DNA of 64,000 nucleotides from Siphonodentalium dalli (lineage: Eukaryota; Mollusca; Scaphopoda; Gadilida; Siphonodentaliidae). The position numbers and the translations under genes are program-made. Below are positions 51,201 to 54,230 of the stretch, piece by piece. The stretch spans positions 95,846,707-95,910,706 of the forward strand of contig CP136067.1 of NCBI GenBank assembly GCA_032622095.1, read 5' to 3'. The stretch's first letter is position 1; the number at the start of each line of letters is the position of its first letter. The notes under the pieces were generated by a model. That model worked only from the letters and a program-made list of their open reading frames with translations. It was not told where the DNA came from and searched no databases.

Positions 51201-51419
51201 GGCGTGGTCTTTGGATTGACAATTGCGCCGACATCCGCGAATATAGGAGACTACTGTGCGGCTACAAGAATATGACGTCGGCATCATGGATGCTGCTTAA
51301 ATATGAGTGTGGCATCTTGTTATAATAGAACTATTATAGCATAATCTCTCTGATTTTAATGAATATACCTTGAGATAAAGGGGATCAATCGGATTGCAAG
51401 TCGGCTCTCGTTCCGCCAT
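2345..51419 (-). CDS. ZDHHC17: ZDHHC17/HIP14-like ankyrin-repeat palmitoyltransferase gene (13 exons in window, 3' end outside)
   Basis: Protein S-acyltransferase that attaches palmitate to cysteines of client proteins at Golgi and vesicle membranes; in vertebrates and flies clients include SNAP25, CSP and huntingtin (family knowledge). Thirteen exons were joined by hand; phases agree at every junction and give 542 codons without a stop, against about 630 in human ZDHHC17. Order: short N-terminus, ankyrin repeats at about residues 45-285 ([40 protein letters not shown]), four membrane segments at about 290-390, the DHHC cysteine-rich domain at 426-460 with DHHC at 451-454, then two more membrane segments at about 468-485 and 515-540. 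The last ~90 residues, with the TTxE and PaCCT motifs, should lie left of position 1. Introns are 0.06-11.5 kb and full of transposons. Twelve of the thirteen exons fit ZDHHC17 directly; exon 1 is assigned by phase and position. The ZDHHC13 paralogue is less likely because the ankyrin core and DHHC exon read closest to ZDHHC17. Confidence 0.93.
3519..3889. mobile_element. TTAA MITE with two core hairpins
   Basis: Left end CCCTTTACCCAACAGAAGGG, right end GTTCTGTTGGGTAAAGGG, followed by TTAA (3890-3893); the left target is decayed to TCAA. It contains two 69-bp palindromes (3545-3613 and 3682-3750) separated by an AT-rich spacer. It is nearly identical to the copy at 59340-59729. The TTAA target and CCC ends suggest a piggyBac-like mobilising enzyme (inference). 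Confidence 0.82.
3894..3985. mobile_element. Truncated TTAA MITE abutting the previous one
   Basis: Begins CCCTTTAATGATGGGAGCTG directly after the TTAA that ends the neighbouring element and runs into half a core palindrome. The right end is lost. The same arrangement, two elements sharing one TTAA, recurs at 59336-59339. Confidence 0.6.
4140..4770. repeat. Degenerate short tandem repeats in ZDHHC17 intron 12
   Basis: Imperfect repetition of ATTGATTGCC, GATTGAACACTCAAT and GTGGTGGAGATATGGACAAA units. Open frames across it are low-complexity and match nothing I recognise. Confidence 0.45.
4930..5013 (-). CDS. ZDHHC17: ZDHHC17 exon 12, membrane segment 5
   Basis: 84 nt, acceptor TTTCTTTGCAG, donor CTAT|GTAAGT. 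Encodes [18 protein letters not shown] and a short tail GCFL, aligning with GAGNHRYFMGYLFF of human ZDHHC17. Phase 1 in and 1 out. Confidence 0.93.
5085..5520. mobile_element. hAT-like two-hairpin MITE, degraded ends
   Basis: Hairpin 1 (5090-5180) and hairpin 2 (5413-5505) are built from GCAGAATGAGGTCC and its complement. Between them is the family's AT-rich core with the TCTATATCCCCAAATT segment. The terminal arms outside the hairpins are eroded. It lies 70 bp upstream of exon 12. Confidence 0.7.
6014..6226. mobile_element. TA-flanked near-perfect palindrome (mariner-like MITE)
   Basis: Two ~100-bp arms meet at a tiny loop around 6121. Ends are CAGTAATGCTCTAAGTAATC and its complement, with TA on both sides. 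Any transcript would fold into one long hairpin. Mariner affinity is inferred only from the TA target. Confidence 0.8.
6960..7270. repeat. GGTCC-rich degenerate repeat
   Basis: Repeated CTGGACYGGWCC-like words on both strands at 7050-7190, giving an open frame on each strand. Nothing recognisable is encoded. The rest of 6230-7450 is AT-rich intron with no feature I can support. Confidence 0.35.
7461..7620. mobile_element. Hairpin-core TTAA MITE
   Basis: Between TTAA at 7457-7460 and 7621-7624, starting CCCTTCCATGGCTGG and ending GGCACTGAAAGGG. The 69-bp core palindrome is at 7505-7573. It lies 220 bp downstream of the DHHC exon. Confidence 0.78.
7843..7999 (-). CDS. ZDHHC17: ZDHHC17 exon 11, catalytic DHHC cysteine-rich domain
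   Basis: 157 nt, acceptor AATTGTAG, donor TGTCG|GTAAGT. Encodes TVLEMAEGK, then the zinc-binding cysteine-rich domain: [31 protein letters not shown]. All expected Cys/His positions (residues 426, 429, 439, 440, 443, 446, 453, 460) and the catalytic cysteine of DHHC (residue 454) are present, so the enzyme should be active. Part of this exon is copied imperfectly ~100 bp upstream, at 8038-8097. Confidence 0.96.
8038..8097 (-). pseudogene. Partial duplicate of ZDHHC17 exon 11
   Basis: About 50-60 bp repeats, with a few changes, the plus-strand words CACGAGCTACA, CTGAGCCAGGG and CTTCCC..CAGCCATCTG of the exon at 7940-7990. It lies ~40 bp upstream of the real acceptor and lacks the DHHC part, so it can only be a decoy or a relic. 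Confidence 0.75.
8214..8392. repeat. 21-bp minisatellite
   Basis: About eight copies of a 21-bp unit AGATATAGAAGGCCTCAGCT plus one base, with CC(T/A)CAGC variants. The unit is a multiple of three, so it is open in some frames; this is not a gene. Confidence 0.9.
9371..9594. mobile_element. hAT-like MITE, internally rearranged
   Basis: Ends CAAGCCTTGAAATAGTGTGT and ATATTTCAAGGCTTG. Flanks GTTTTTGT and GTTTTATA are a weak 8-bp duplication. 8400-9370 upstream of it is AT-rich intron in which I see nothing. Confidence 0.65.
10060..10295 (+). mobile_element. Possible second SINE (tRNA-like head)
   Basis: A head GGTAGCCGAGAGGTAGCG followed by GATCGCAACC resembles tRNA A and B boxes, and a central AGCCTCGGTGTGTGCACGTTA block looks like a conserved SINE core. 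No clear tail or target duplication was found, so this stays tentative. Confidence 0.35.
11107..11231 (-). CDS. ZDHHC17: ZDHHC17 exon 10, membrane segment 4 and juxtamembrane linker
   Basis: 125 nt from an AC acceptor to a normal donor TTTGAG|GTAAGC. Encodes [20 protein letters not shown] and [16 protein letters not shown]. The WxxDPG motif corresponds to WKSDPG in human ZDHHC17, and the distance from exon 9 to this motif equals the human one residue for residue. No AG acceptor occurs between the upstream in-frame TAA and the coding start, which is why the AC acceptor is required. Confidence 0.9.
11232..13055 (-). other. U12-type AT-AC intron between ZDHHC17 exons 9 and 10
   Basis: The donor reads ATATCCTTTTT (13045-13055), matching the minor-spliceosome 5' consensus. 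At the other end TTTCCTTAAT (11241-11250) matches the U12 branch-site consensus, about 10 nt before the intron ends in CAC. Splicing here joins residues with the same spacing as in human ZDHHC17. The intron is 1824 bp and contains a hAT-like MITE (12569-13019). No GT-AG alternative keeps the frame: reading through the pre-insertion sequence beyond the donor meets TAG. Confidence 0.9.
12569..13019. mobile_element. hAT-like two-hairpin MITE, best-preserved copy
   Basis: Ends CAGGCCTGAGTTTAGTGTGC and GCACACTAAACTCAGACTTG, flanked by a perfect 8-bp duplication AAAATAGT (12561-12568 and 13020-13027), as expected of hAT elements. Each terminal region forms a hairpin on GCAGAATGAGGTCC. It lies inside the AT-AC intron, 37 bp from its donor. 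Confidence 0.88.
13056..13156 (-). CDS. ZDHHC17: ZDHHC17 exon 9, membrane segment 3
   Basis: 101 nt after acceptor TATTTTTCAG, encoding [20 protein letters not shown] and [14 protein letters not shown], matching the third helix of human ZDHHC17. It ends TGGGCTT and is followed by ATATCCTTTTT, the AT-AC minor-spliceosome donor consensus, not by GT. The exon is squeezed between a hAT-like MITE ending 37 bp downstream (13019) and an inverted-repeat element starting about 30-40 bp upstream. Confidence 0.9.
13184..13480. mobile_element. Inverted-repeat element next to exon 9
   Basis: Perfect 43-bp inverted arms at 13196-13238 and 13422-13464 (starting TTTGATTTATCAAGTTATG) extend to about 60 bp with mismatches. 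The loop carries CACACCAGAATACCCCCGCC and CCTCATATGGCTCAG words that recur at 13495-13520 and, inverted, near 21130 and 22120. It lies ~40 bp upstream of the exon 9 acceptor. Confidence 0.75.
14019..14804 (-). mobile_element. Helitron-like non-autonomous element
   Basis: On the minus strand it starts TCTATTGTATATTTTGGAAG after A. It ends with a hairpin-like GGACGAAGTCGGG then CTAG followed by T. These are the 5'-TC, 3' hairpin plus CTRR and A/T target expected of Helitrons. Its 5' end resembles those of the tandem elements at 44692-46329. No Rep/helicase frame is present. Confidence 0.75.
14810..16171. other. Intron 8 sequence without recognised feature
   Basis: AT-rich and without a gene. 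A GGGGACACCC-type block at 15600-15690 looks like a transposon end (starting CAGGGCCAAATCC at 15579), but I found no partner end. Confidence 0.4.
16172..18683 (-). pseudogene. hAT transposase pseudogene (ZNF862/KIAA1586-like)
   Basis: One frame runs 18683 to about 16365 with only two interruptions, TGA at 18399-18401 and TAG at 17502-17504. A one-base excess in an eight-C run (plus-strand Gs near 16370) then shifts the end. N-terminus: Lys/Ser-rich tail with QRTLTSFF at residues 33-40. Next a TTF/BED-like zinc finger (GWFCKIC followed by [10 protein letters not shown]). Then a DUF4371-like catalytic region with LLADETTD and [10 protein letters not shown]. Then [10 protein letters not shown], and in the shifted frame the hAT dimerisation end [10 protein letters not shown] and [16 protein letters not shown]. 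Length is ~837 codons, normal for the group. It is dead as a transposase, with light decay. Same strand as the host gene, inside intron 8. The terminal repeats were not identified. Confidence 0.88.
18684..20330. other. Intron 8 sequence without recognised feature
   Basis: No gene seen. A perfect short repeat GTTTGGGCGCCC occurs twice around 18980-19010. Overlapping open frames on both strands at 18850-19550 are short and match nothing. Confidence 0.4.
20420..20720. repeat. Degenerate ~120-bp repeats
   Basis: The words TTGTATTGTATCRCT, CCTTTTCG and GAGCGTTCTGAT recur two to three times with many changes. Origin unknown. Confidence 0.45.
21300..22130. repeat. Tandem ~164-bp repeats (CAAGATGGCTGCTGG family)
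   Basis: Six occurrences of ATCCAAGATGGCTGCTGG at about 21309, 21402, 21573, 21737, 21901 and 22057. The central period is 164 bp and the unit includes ATGACCCCAAAATGACTCG and TTTTATGATGATCAGAC. Related single units are at 12189 and 12340. Open frames here are repeat translations. Confidence 0.85.
22662..22874. mobile_element. TA-flanked near-perfect palindrome
   Basis: Ends CAGTAATGCC and its complement GGCATTACTG-like, TA at both sides, arms ~100 bp with a minimal loop near 22768. Same family as 6014-6226. Confidence 0.8.
22926..23047. mobile_element. Short hAT-like MITE
   Basis: Ends CAAGACTGAGTTCAATGTGT and GGGGAACTCAGGCTTG. The flanking octamers GTCTGGAA and GTCTGGCA match at 7 of 8 positions. 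Only one of the family's two hairpins is kept. Confidence 0.8.
23962..24216. mobile_element. Hairpin-core TTAA MITE
   Basis: Between TTAA at 23958-23961 and 24217-24220. Carries a degenerate half hairpin near 24010-24070 and a full core palindrome at 24100-24170. Ends in CATCAAAGGG. Confidence 0.68.
24526..24609. mobile_element. Truncated hairpin-core TTAA MITE
   Basis: Right half only: GGGAGACTCGCATATATAAG through CCCGTCATGAAAGGG and TTAA. It ends 31 bp from the exon 8 donor. Confidence 0.6.
24641..24780 (-). CDS. ZDHHC17: ZDHHC17 exon 8, membrane segments 1 and 2
   Basis: 140 nt, phase 0 in and 2 out. Encodes [20 protein letters not shown] (helix 1) and [15 protein letters not shown] (helix 2). 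The donor GT|GTGAGT was chosen over the overlapping |GTGTGA because only it keeps phase with exon 9. The acceptor TTTTGTAG plus the first ~40 nt of the exon are present three times in a perfect 60-bp tandem repeat (24741-24913). Only the copy nearest the exon body gives an open frame. Confidence 0.92.
24741..24913. repeat. 60-bp perfect tandem repeat duplicating the exon 8 acceptor
   Basis: Three copies with exact 60-bp period and no mismatch over the shared length. Each contains the TTTTGTAG acceptor and the first ~40 nt of exon 8. The perfect identity points to recent expansion, possibly a polymorphic VNTR. Confidence 0.93.
25000..26300. other. Intron 7, AT-rich, no gene seen
   Basis: Contains TA-rich simple sequence around 25390-25500 and a CAATTTTTTTGGAGAATC-type block. 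Nothing codes. Confidence 0.4.
26308..26540. mobile_element. Hairpin-core TTAA MITE
   Basis: Flanked by TTAA at 26304-26307 and 26541-26544. Ends CCCTTTGAGTGCCAGG and CCTGGCACTAAAAGGG form a 16-bp terminal inverted repeat with one mismatch. The core palindrome is at 26355-26435, its right arm end doubled. Confidence 0.85.
26690..27030. repeat. Low-copy 'GGCCATAACT' repeat
   Basis: Two imperfect ~120-bp units with GGCCATAACTTTGGTGAAAA, GGACACGAATTTGACC and ACCAAATYTCATTYCATTCA words, ending in GACGGACGGACAG. Related units fill 37.4-40.9 kb. Confidence 0.5.
27166..27297 (-). CDS. ZDHHC17: ZDHHC17 exon 7, last ankyrin repeat and linker to membrane domain
   Basis: Acceptor ATCAACAG, 132 nt, donor GATAAG|GTATGT, phase 0-0. 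Encodes [20 protein letters not shown] and a linker ending RCIGKPDK. This corresponds to the human stretch between the last ankyrin repeat and the first transmembrane helix. A broken TA-type palindrome lies 30 bp upstream. Confidence 0.93.
27329..27958. mobile_element. Composite: broken TA palindromes around a broken hAT-like MITE
   Basis: 27329-27445 is a damaged copy of the TA palindrome and 27852-27958 is one arm of another. Between them 27470-27815 carries the hAT-like MITE core with GAATGAGGTTCCCAGAGGG and a TTTCTATATCCCCTAATTT block. Boundaries are approximate. Confidence 0.6.
28968..29720. mobile_element. hAT-like element with GGTACC-rich ends
   Basis: Ends CAGGCTTGTCAAAGTACC and GGTTGACAAGCCTG. 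Flanking octamers CCGCCTAG and CCACCTAG match at 7 of 8. Subterminal arrays of GGTACCGGTAC words occur at both ends. It is nested in an older GGTACC-rich copy whose outer parts are at about 27970-28010 and 29730-29830. Confidence 0.78.
30043..30205 (-). CDS. ZDHHC17: ZDHHC17 exon 6, ankyrin repeat
   Basis: Acceptor TTTTTCACAG, 163 nt, donor TCCAAG|GTATGT. Encodes [13 protein letters not shown], then [18 protein letters not shown] and a final [11 protein letters not shown]. This aligns without gaps to the human repeat that follows the MWAAYR motif. Phase 2 in, 0 out. Confidence 0.94.
30945..31495. mobile_element. hAT-like element with TTTGGCAAA repeats
   Basis: Starts CAGGGTTCGCGCTGCC and ends GTCCAGCACGGACCCTG, with a perfect 8-bp duplication TTGATGTG at 30937-30944 and 31496-31503. 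Repeated TTTGGCAAA words in both orientations lie inside the ends. No transposase frame. Confidence 0.85.
31564..31665. mobile_element. Minimal hAT-like MITE (102 bp)
   Basis: Ends CAAGCCTTGAAATAGTGTGT and ACACAATTTCAAGGCTTG. The interior is reduced to one GAATGAGGTTCCC segment. It is the smallest copy of the 12569-13019 family here. Flanking octamers AGGGCGAA and TACGCGAA agree at 5 of 8. Confidence 0.75.
31670..32654. other. Intron 5 sequence without recognised feature
   Basis: AT-rich, no gene and no clear repeat. Confidence 0.35.
32655..32791. mobile_element. 137-bp palindromic MITE
   Basis: Ends TTATTAATTGGTTGTTTCCA and its complement. Arms of ~60 bp meet around GGCCTGCGGCCTCAGGCC. Folds as a single hairpin. 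Class not determined. Confidence 0.8.
33181..33621. mobile_element. hAT-like two-hairpin MITE
   Basis: Ends CAAGCCTGAGTTGAGTGCAG and GCACACTAAACTCAGGCTTG. Two internal hairpins at 33199-33290 and 33500-33595 are built on GCAGAATGAGGTCCCC. No clear 8-bp duplication at this copy. It stops 37 bp short of exon 5. Confidence 0.78.
33658..33796 (-). CDS. ZDHHC17: ZDHHC17 exon 5, ankyrin repeats
   Basis: Acceptor TTTTTCCAG, 139 nt, encoding [19 protein letters not shown] and [13 protein letters not shown]. The donor is chosen as GG|GTCAGT because that keeps phase with exon 6 and gives exactly the human spacing between the SYR and DPSRLLLTF motifs. The nearby GTATTA would be in the wrong phase. The donor is 37 bp from the end of a hAT-like MITE (33181-33621). 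Confidence 0.9.
33880..34333. mobile_element. Fragment of the AGGTACTCAATCCGAT TTAA family
   Basis: Right end ATCGGATTGAGAACC then TTTAAA. It shares TTACTATTTCCTTGGCTT and AGTGATCAGATATCG with copies at 56225 and 60080. The left terminal repeat is missing. Confidence 0.65.
34670..35410. repeat. 28-bp satellite array, first block
   Basis: About 26 copies of a 28-bp unit containing CCAGCTGATCCACTAATTAA, some units shortened by loss of TTAA. Unit spacing without unique spacers excludes a CRISPR. It lies in intron 4 of ZDHHC17. Confidence 0.95.
35419..36490. mobile_element. 1.07-kb hAT-like element inside the satellite
   Basis: Perfect 11-bp ends CAGGCCTCAGC and GCTGAGGCCTG, flanked by AGCTGATC at 35411-35418 and 36491-36498, exactly 8 bp. 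The satellite resumes in register afterwards. No transposase frame. Interior words such as GGAGACTTCAAGTCTCCC near the right end are inverted repeats. Confidence 0.85.
36491..36660. repeat. 28-bp satellite array, second block
   Basis: Six more copies of the CCAGCTGATCCACTAAYTAA unit, continuing the array broken by the element to the left. Confidence 0.92.
36900..37266. mobile_element. hAT-like two-hairpin MITE, left end truncated
   Basis: Starts inside the first hairpin (CACCCTCTGGGGACCTCATT), carries the TTAGGGGATATAGAAACTG core, and ends in the second hairpin with ACAGACACACTCTTTGTAGG. Confidence 0.65.
37340..37930. repeat. Segmental duplicate, copy 1
   Basis: Runs AACGAGAGGCCGATCACGAT to ATATGTGCAGTACAGTGAG and matches 39384-39905 closely, with a few indels (identity judged by eye, about 90%). 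Confidence 0.8.
38000..39108. mobile_element. Possible hAT-like element between the duplicates
   Basis: Left end CAGGGCTGGCGATC, right end GATTTCCAGGCCTG. The flanks share only CTACAA, so the duplication is not clean. GGCGGGCT-rich inverted words occur near the right end. Confidence 0.45.
39384..39910. repeat. Segmental duplicate, copy 2
   Basis: Second copy of 37340-37930, starting ACGAGAGGCCGATCACGATC. Confidence 0.8.
39930..40965. repeat. 'GGCCATAACTC' repeat cluster
   Basis: Five or six ~125-bp units with GGGCCATAACTC, GATCAAACCCATATTCGAAC and CACATACCAAATTTGG, ending in CAGACAGACAGACGG simple sequence at 40465-40515. Confidence 0.75.
41298..41519. mobile_element. Hairpin-core TTAA-type MITE, decayed
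   Basis: Starts CACCCTTCCTTGGCTGGAGC and ends ATCATGAAAGG near 41517. Two diverged core hairpins (41340-41385 and 41400-41465). The TTAA targets are no longer exact. Confidence 0.6.
41580..41650 (-). CDS. ZDHHC17: ZDHHC17 exon 4, ankyrin repeat
   Basis: Acceptor TTTCCAG, 71 nt, donor GAGAAG|GTAATG, phase 2 in and 1 out. Encodes [18 protein letters not shown] followed by IRDGEG, the helix-loop portion of the repeat that starts in exon 3. Only 621 nt separate it from exon 3, and a TA-flanked palindrome (41940-42155) fills part of that intron. Confidence 0.93.
41940..42155. mobile_element. TA-flanked near-perfect palindrome in intron 3
   Basis: Ends CAGTAATGCTCTAAGTAATT and GAGCATTACTG with TA on both sides. 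Arms ~100 bp, loop near 42046. It is inserted into the outermost unit of the exon 3 donor repeat. Confidence 0.82.
42155..42271. repeat. 40-bp tandem repeat duplicating the exon 3 donor
   Basis: Units of 40 bp at 42151, 42191 and 42231, then the exon edge at 42271. Each (minus strand) holds GCTACATTGGGCTACAAG followed by GTAWTG. Units differ at a few positions from the exon, so this repeat is older than the one at exon 8. Confidence 0.92.
42272..42349 (-). CDS. ZDHHC17: ZDHHC17 exon 3, ankyrin repeat
   Basis: Acceptor TTTTTTCCAG, 78 nt, donor ACAAG|GTAATG. Encodes residues 93-118 with [15 protein letters not shown] and STPLHWATR, colinear with the human repeat. The 3' edge is unusual: the last ~25 nt of the exon plus its donor recur downstream in 40-bp tandem units (42155-42271). 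Reading on past the first donor meets TAA at once, so only the first donor gives a full-length product. Confidence 0.93.
42655..43236. repeat. 44-bp minisatellite in intron 2
   Basis: About 13 copies of a 44-bp unit with AATCGAGAAGTATATGAGTC and AAAGTTAGCAGC. Central copies are nearly identical and the edges diverged. Confidence 0.9.
43530..43685. mobile_element. hAT-like MITE fragment beside exon 2
   Basis: Carries CATCTGGGGACCTCATTCTG and the TATATCCCCAAATTGGCAAA core and stops 20 bp before the exon 2 donor. A second fragment with GCAGAATGAGGTCCCC is at 43965-44015, on the other side of the exon. Confidence 0.6.
43705..43931 (-). CDS. ZDHHC17: ZDHHC17 exon 2, N-terminal region and first ankyrin repeats
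   Basis: Acceptor TTTTGTAG, 227 nt, donor GCAAA|GTAAGT, phase 0 in and 2 out. Encodes residues 18-92, including [18 protein letters not shown] and [16 protein letters not shown], the conserved opening of the ankyrin domain. In vertebrate ZDHHC17 an asparagine and a tryptophan of the early repeats contact the client motif (recalled from the literature); the corresponding DKEN stretch is intact here and the tryptophan is in exon 3. Confidence 0.93.
44692..45221 (+). mobile_element. Helitron-like unit 1 of a head-to-tail trio
   Basis: Starts TCTCATATATATTTTGAAGA after A, and ends with the GCCCGGACAACGTCGGGC hairpin followed by CTAG. The interior has CTGT simple repeats and about 2.7 copies of a 122-bp tandem unit (GGAGCTATCGACTTGAAATT). 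No Rep/helicase. Confidence 0.78.
45222..45963 (+). mobile_element. Helitron-like unit 2
   Basis: Starts TCTCATATATATTTTGAAGA directly after the CTAG of unit 1, has the same hairpin and ends CTAG. It carries about 4.6 copies of the 122-bp unit. Open frames on both strands are translations of these repeats. Confidence 0.78.
45964..46329 (+). mobile_element. Helitron-like unit 3
   Basis: Starts TCTATTATATATTTTGGAAC directly after unit 2 and ends GGACGAAGTCGGGCACATCA then GATAG before T. The terminal CTRR is decayed to ATAG. It has no 122-bp units but two ~115-bp GATCCCGGGAAYAATATGGG units. Confidence 0.7.
46330..47551. repeat. Intron 1 with short local duplications
   Basis: AAAATGCACCTTCTGAT blocks at 46670 and 46855, and a ~75-bp tandem pair with CATCAAACCGGAAGTTATG at 47085-47200. 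No gene. Confidence 0.5.
47552..51159. mobile_element. 3.6-kb inverted-repeat DNA element in intron 1
   Basis: Left end AATAACTTGATTTTGTCGGG and right end CCTCCAAAATCAAGTTATT are complementary. Further in, ATTAACGGCCCTCTAGAAAT answers AATCATTTCTGGAGGGCCGT, so the arms run about 80-100 bp with mismatches. The interior includes a C45 run (48241-48285), repeated GCCTAGGCAA words near 48450-48890, and a 75-codon frame at 49066-49293. Superfamily unknown. Confidence 0.7.
49066..49293 (-). pseudogene. Orphan coding remnant in the 3.6-kb element
   Basis: A 75-codon frame with protein-like composition ([34 protein letters not shown]). I have an impression of having met the GPWMKKFY type of motif in uncharacterised transposon proteins but cannot name a family. 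Neighbouring sequence does not extend it, so it is at most a fragment of a transposon gene. Confidence 0.35.
51369..51419 (-). CDS. ZDHHC17: ZDHHC17 exon 1, start codon to first donor
   Basis: Seventeen codons from ATG (51417-51419), beginning [12 protein letters not shown], ending at donor AAG|GTATAT in phase 0, which matches exon 2. The ATG has A at -3 and G at +4. The N-terminus is poorly conserved in the family, so this exon rests on phase, start context and its place just beyond the first ankyrin exon. The 5' UTR and promoter should lie to the right, in the ~140 bp before the terminal repeat at 51559; no TATA-like element stands out. Confidence 0.72.
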
Positions 51420-52315
51420 TTTTCTCACAACTTCCGCTTCCCAACAGAAACAACAAACTCTGAAACAAGATACCCCAAGTAATTTGGCAGTCTCAATTGA
51501 CTTACACTAGTTTACACGACTTATGATAAATTTCGGTATATAATTATGTGTCAACAGTCCCAGATAGCATGGGAACGTTTGTTCAACGTTGGGGAAATCA
51601 CGTGGGTGGTTTCCATCGGTTTGACGTTGTCCCGACGTCGAATTATAGACGTCTATTTCCGTCTATAAATATTTCATCGTTGAAACCTCACCGTTGGATC
51701 AACGTTGTTCCGTGGCAGGACACCGACAGTGAAACGTTATGACGTCAAAATGTTACCGACCCTTCCATGTCTTCCATTCCACGCGTGGTCTATTCACCAA
51801 CCTACAGTGTAGTGTCTTCGTGTTTACAAGTTCAATATATTTCTATCCTATCAGATCCTATTGGAAAAATGGAGGTTAAAAGTGTTGTGAAATATATTCC
51901 CGAGACTAAGCCGTAAGTTTTCTGTCAGGAACTTCCTTGTATTCATTCATGTATTAATTGATATGGCTTTATTAAAGTGAAGATTTGAATCAACTCTGAA
52001 TCTGAGATTCAATTGCAAGATGGCCGTACTATAAGTACGTTGTACTTCTCACGAAAATGGTTTCAAATTCAAGTAGGCCTACTACATAGTGAATAATGCC
52101 AATATAAGATTTACATAGCATGTCCAGGGACGTGGCTAGAGGGTATCCTTTGGGGGGTGTTCACCTTGGGAAATTCCAACTGCACCCCCCCCCCCCTTGA
52201 ATCTGATTCGGACCAAACACTAGTTTTGCATAATTCCATTTCCACCCCCCCCCCATTGCACCTCAGTGCTCTCAGGCCTAATATCCTATATATTCACAAA
52301 CCATGGTTCTAATCT

Positions 52316-54230
52316 GTATCTGTATCTGTAGTGGCCGGTACGTCGTAGGAACCAGTTCTGGCGTGTTACGACGGGTGTGGAGGCGCTAGATGTTTTCCTG
52401 TAGATACTCCTGGAATGATGTTGTAGAGTCCAGGCTATCTAAGAATTTCCCGTCCAGCTGGTTCCAATCGATCTTTGCTCTAATAAACACTGAATGTTTG
52501 TATTCTTCCGTGTTTATTGTTGGCGGGAGTTCGAAGCATCTTTCGTGGTTTCGTATGAGATGCTGAGGGAATTTGGATGTTTCGTATCCCTCCAGGTGTT
52601 TGTTTTTCTTACGAACTCGTTTTAGAGAGTAGTTTGCATACTTTTGTGGGGGAATGGCTGGGAAGGCCCCGTCCACTACTTTGTGCAATAATGTCAACCT
52701 GTTGGTTTTCCTCCTGGTCTCGAGTGGTTGGAATTTTAGGTCAATTAGCATGTTTGTGACCGCACCCTCAAATCTGCTTCTATAGTCTTTTTTGATGAAA
52801 CGAGCTGCTCTTCTTTGGATTTTCTCAAGTTTATCGATGTTTCGTTTTTCGTATGGGTCCCATATTATATCTGCATATTCCATACTTGATCTTACTAGCG
52901 ATATGTAGCTTAGCTTGTGTAGGTCTTCTGAGCAATGCTTAAAGGTACGGTTGGCCTTGGCGGTGGGTATCCTGTGAAAATATTTCCACCCGTCAAAAAC
53001 CGCCACAAACAGAAAGAACATCAAAATGTAGACAGACTTTGTCCGTATATAAATAAGAAATATCGCATAAACAGTATGTTATTATCATATGTTTAACCAT
53101 TGTTATGTAAACAAAAGCATAAAAAGTAACTTTTCTGGTGTTTGTTTATATTATGATGGTAAACATAAAGAGCGTTCTTTGTTAGTTATTTACTGATATG
53201 GAACTAATAAAGAGCGTTTATGCCATTTGTGTGTGATTAGCCAGTAGCATTGTGCTGACATCTGTAACACAATCAGGCTCTTGCTTAGGTAAAATATAGT
53301 AGGTATTTATGATAACATGCTGTTTACGCGATGGTCATGGTATATATGAACGAAACTGTATGCGTTTTAATGTTTTTCGGTTTACGGTGTTTGGAACAAA
53401 TATGAATATTTTCGACAATTAAGGCCTCACGTGCCTTTAAGGTTTCGTTGGAGGAAGCTAATGGTGTATGATGCTTTCCTCGAGATGTTGTTGATCTGGG
53501 AACTCCAATCCATATTATTTGTGAGTGTCACTCCGAGGTACGGATGTTCGTTGACCTCTGCGAGTACCTCGTTGTTTAGTGTGTAGTAGTAATTGGATTT
53601 TTTCTTGATTGATAGGATATGGCATTTCTTGGTGTTAAACTTCATCCCACAGGTGTTGGCCCAATCGTTCAGTGTGTTTAAATCTTTCTGCATTTTGAGG
53701 TGATATACGATGATATTTCTTGGTATAATAGGCAGTCGTCTGCAAAGAGGCGGATTTTAGAGGCGATGTCATTTGGTAGGTCGTTGATATGACATAGGAA
53801 TAGCAACGGGCCCAGCACTGTTCCTTGGGGTACTCCAGATTATACATGTACCTCCTCTGATTGTTTCCCGTCGATTACTACCTTCATTTTCCGATGTTGT
53901 AGGAAGGAGCTCATCCAGTTGTGCAGCTGGCCTCTGATGCCATAATGTTGCAGTTTGTGAAGCAATTTACGGTGAGGCACCGTATCAAATGCCTTAGAAA
54001 AGTCCAGGATGGCAACATCAACTTGTTTGCCGTTGTCGAATCTCTGTAATATGTCATCAGTTGTTACTGCTAGTTGAGTTACACAAGAGTACTTTGACCG
54101 GAAACCATGGTCTAAATTCCCGGTATGAGAACATTCAGATATTTTAACCTGAAAAATTGCATAAATCCTAACATCTAGTGGTCTAACTCCAAACAAATGC
54201 ACATGGCTACGGGCAAGAGACCAGGACACA
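52316..54230 (-). pseudogene. Non-LTR retrotransposon reverse transcriptase fragment (Jockey/CR1-like)
   Basis: 5'-truncated and decayed. In order: GFRSKYSCVTQL and FSKAFDTVPHRKLL (fingers/palm), [11 protein letters not shown] then FADDC (catalytic aspartates), WANTCGMKFNTKKC and HPYLGVTL (thumb), and after an insertion, MEYADIIWDP and KIQRRAARFI with stop at 52386. There is an in-frame TAA just before the PQGTVLG block and a frameshift after FADDCLLYQ. The 3' end has a short ATACAG repeat near 52325. The Jockey/CR1 assignment rests on motif style only. Confidence 0.85.
52943..53436. mobile_element. 494-bp TTAA insertion in the reverse transcriptase
   Basis: Flanked by TTAA (52939-52942 and 53437-53440). 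Ends AGGTACGGTTGGCC and complement of AGGCACGTGAGGCC. The transcriptase frame continues across if one TTAA is kept, fixing the boundaries. Confidence 0.88.

Noticed and set aside
51548-51742. 64-codon plus-strand frame next to the ZDHHC17 start
   Set aside because: It is the AACGTTG-rich subterminal repeat of the outer transposon.
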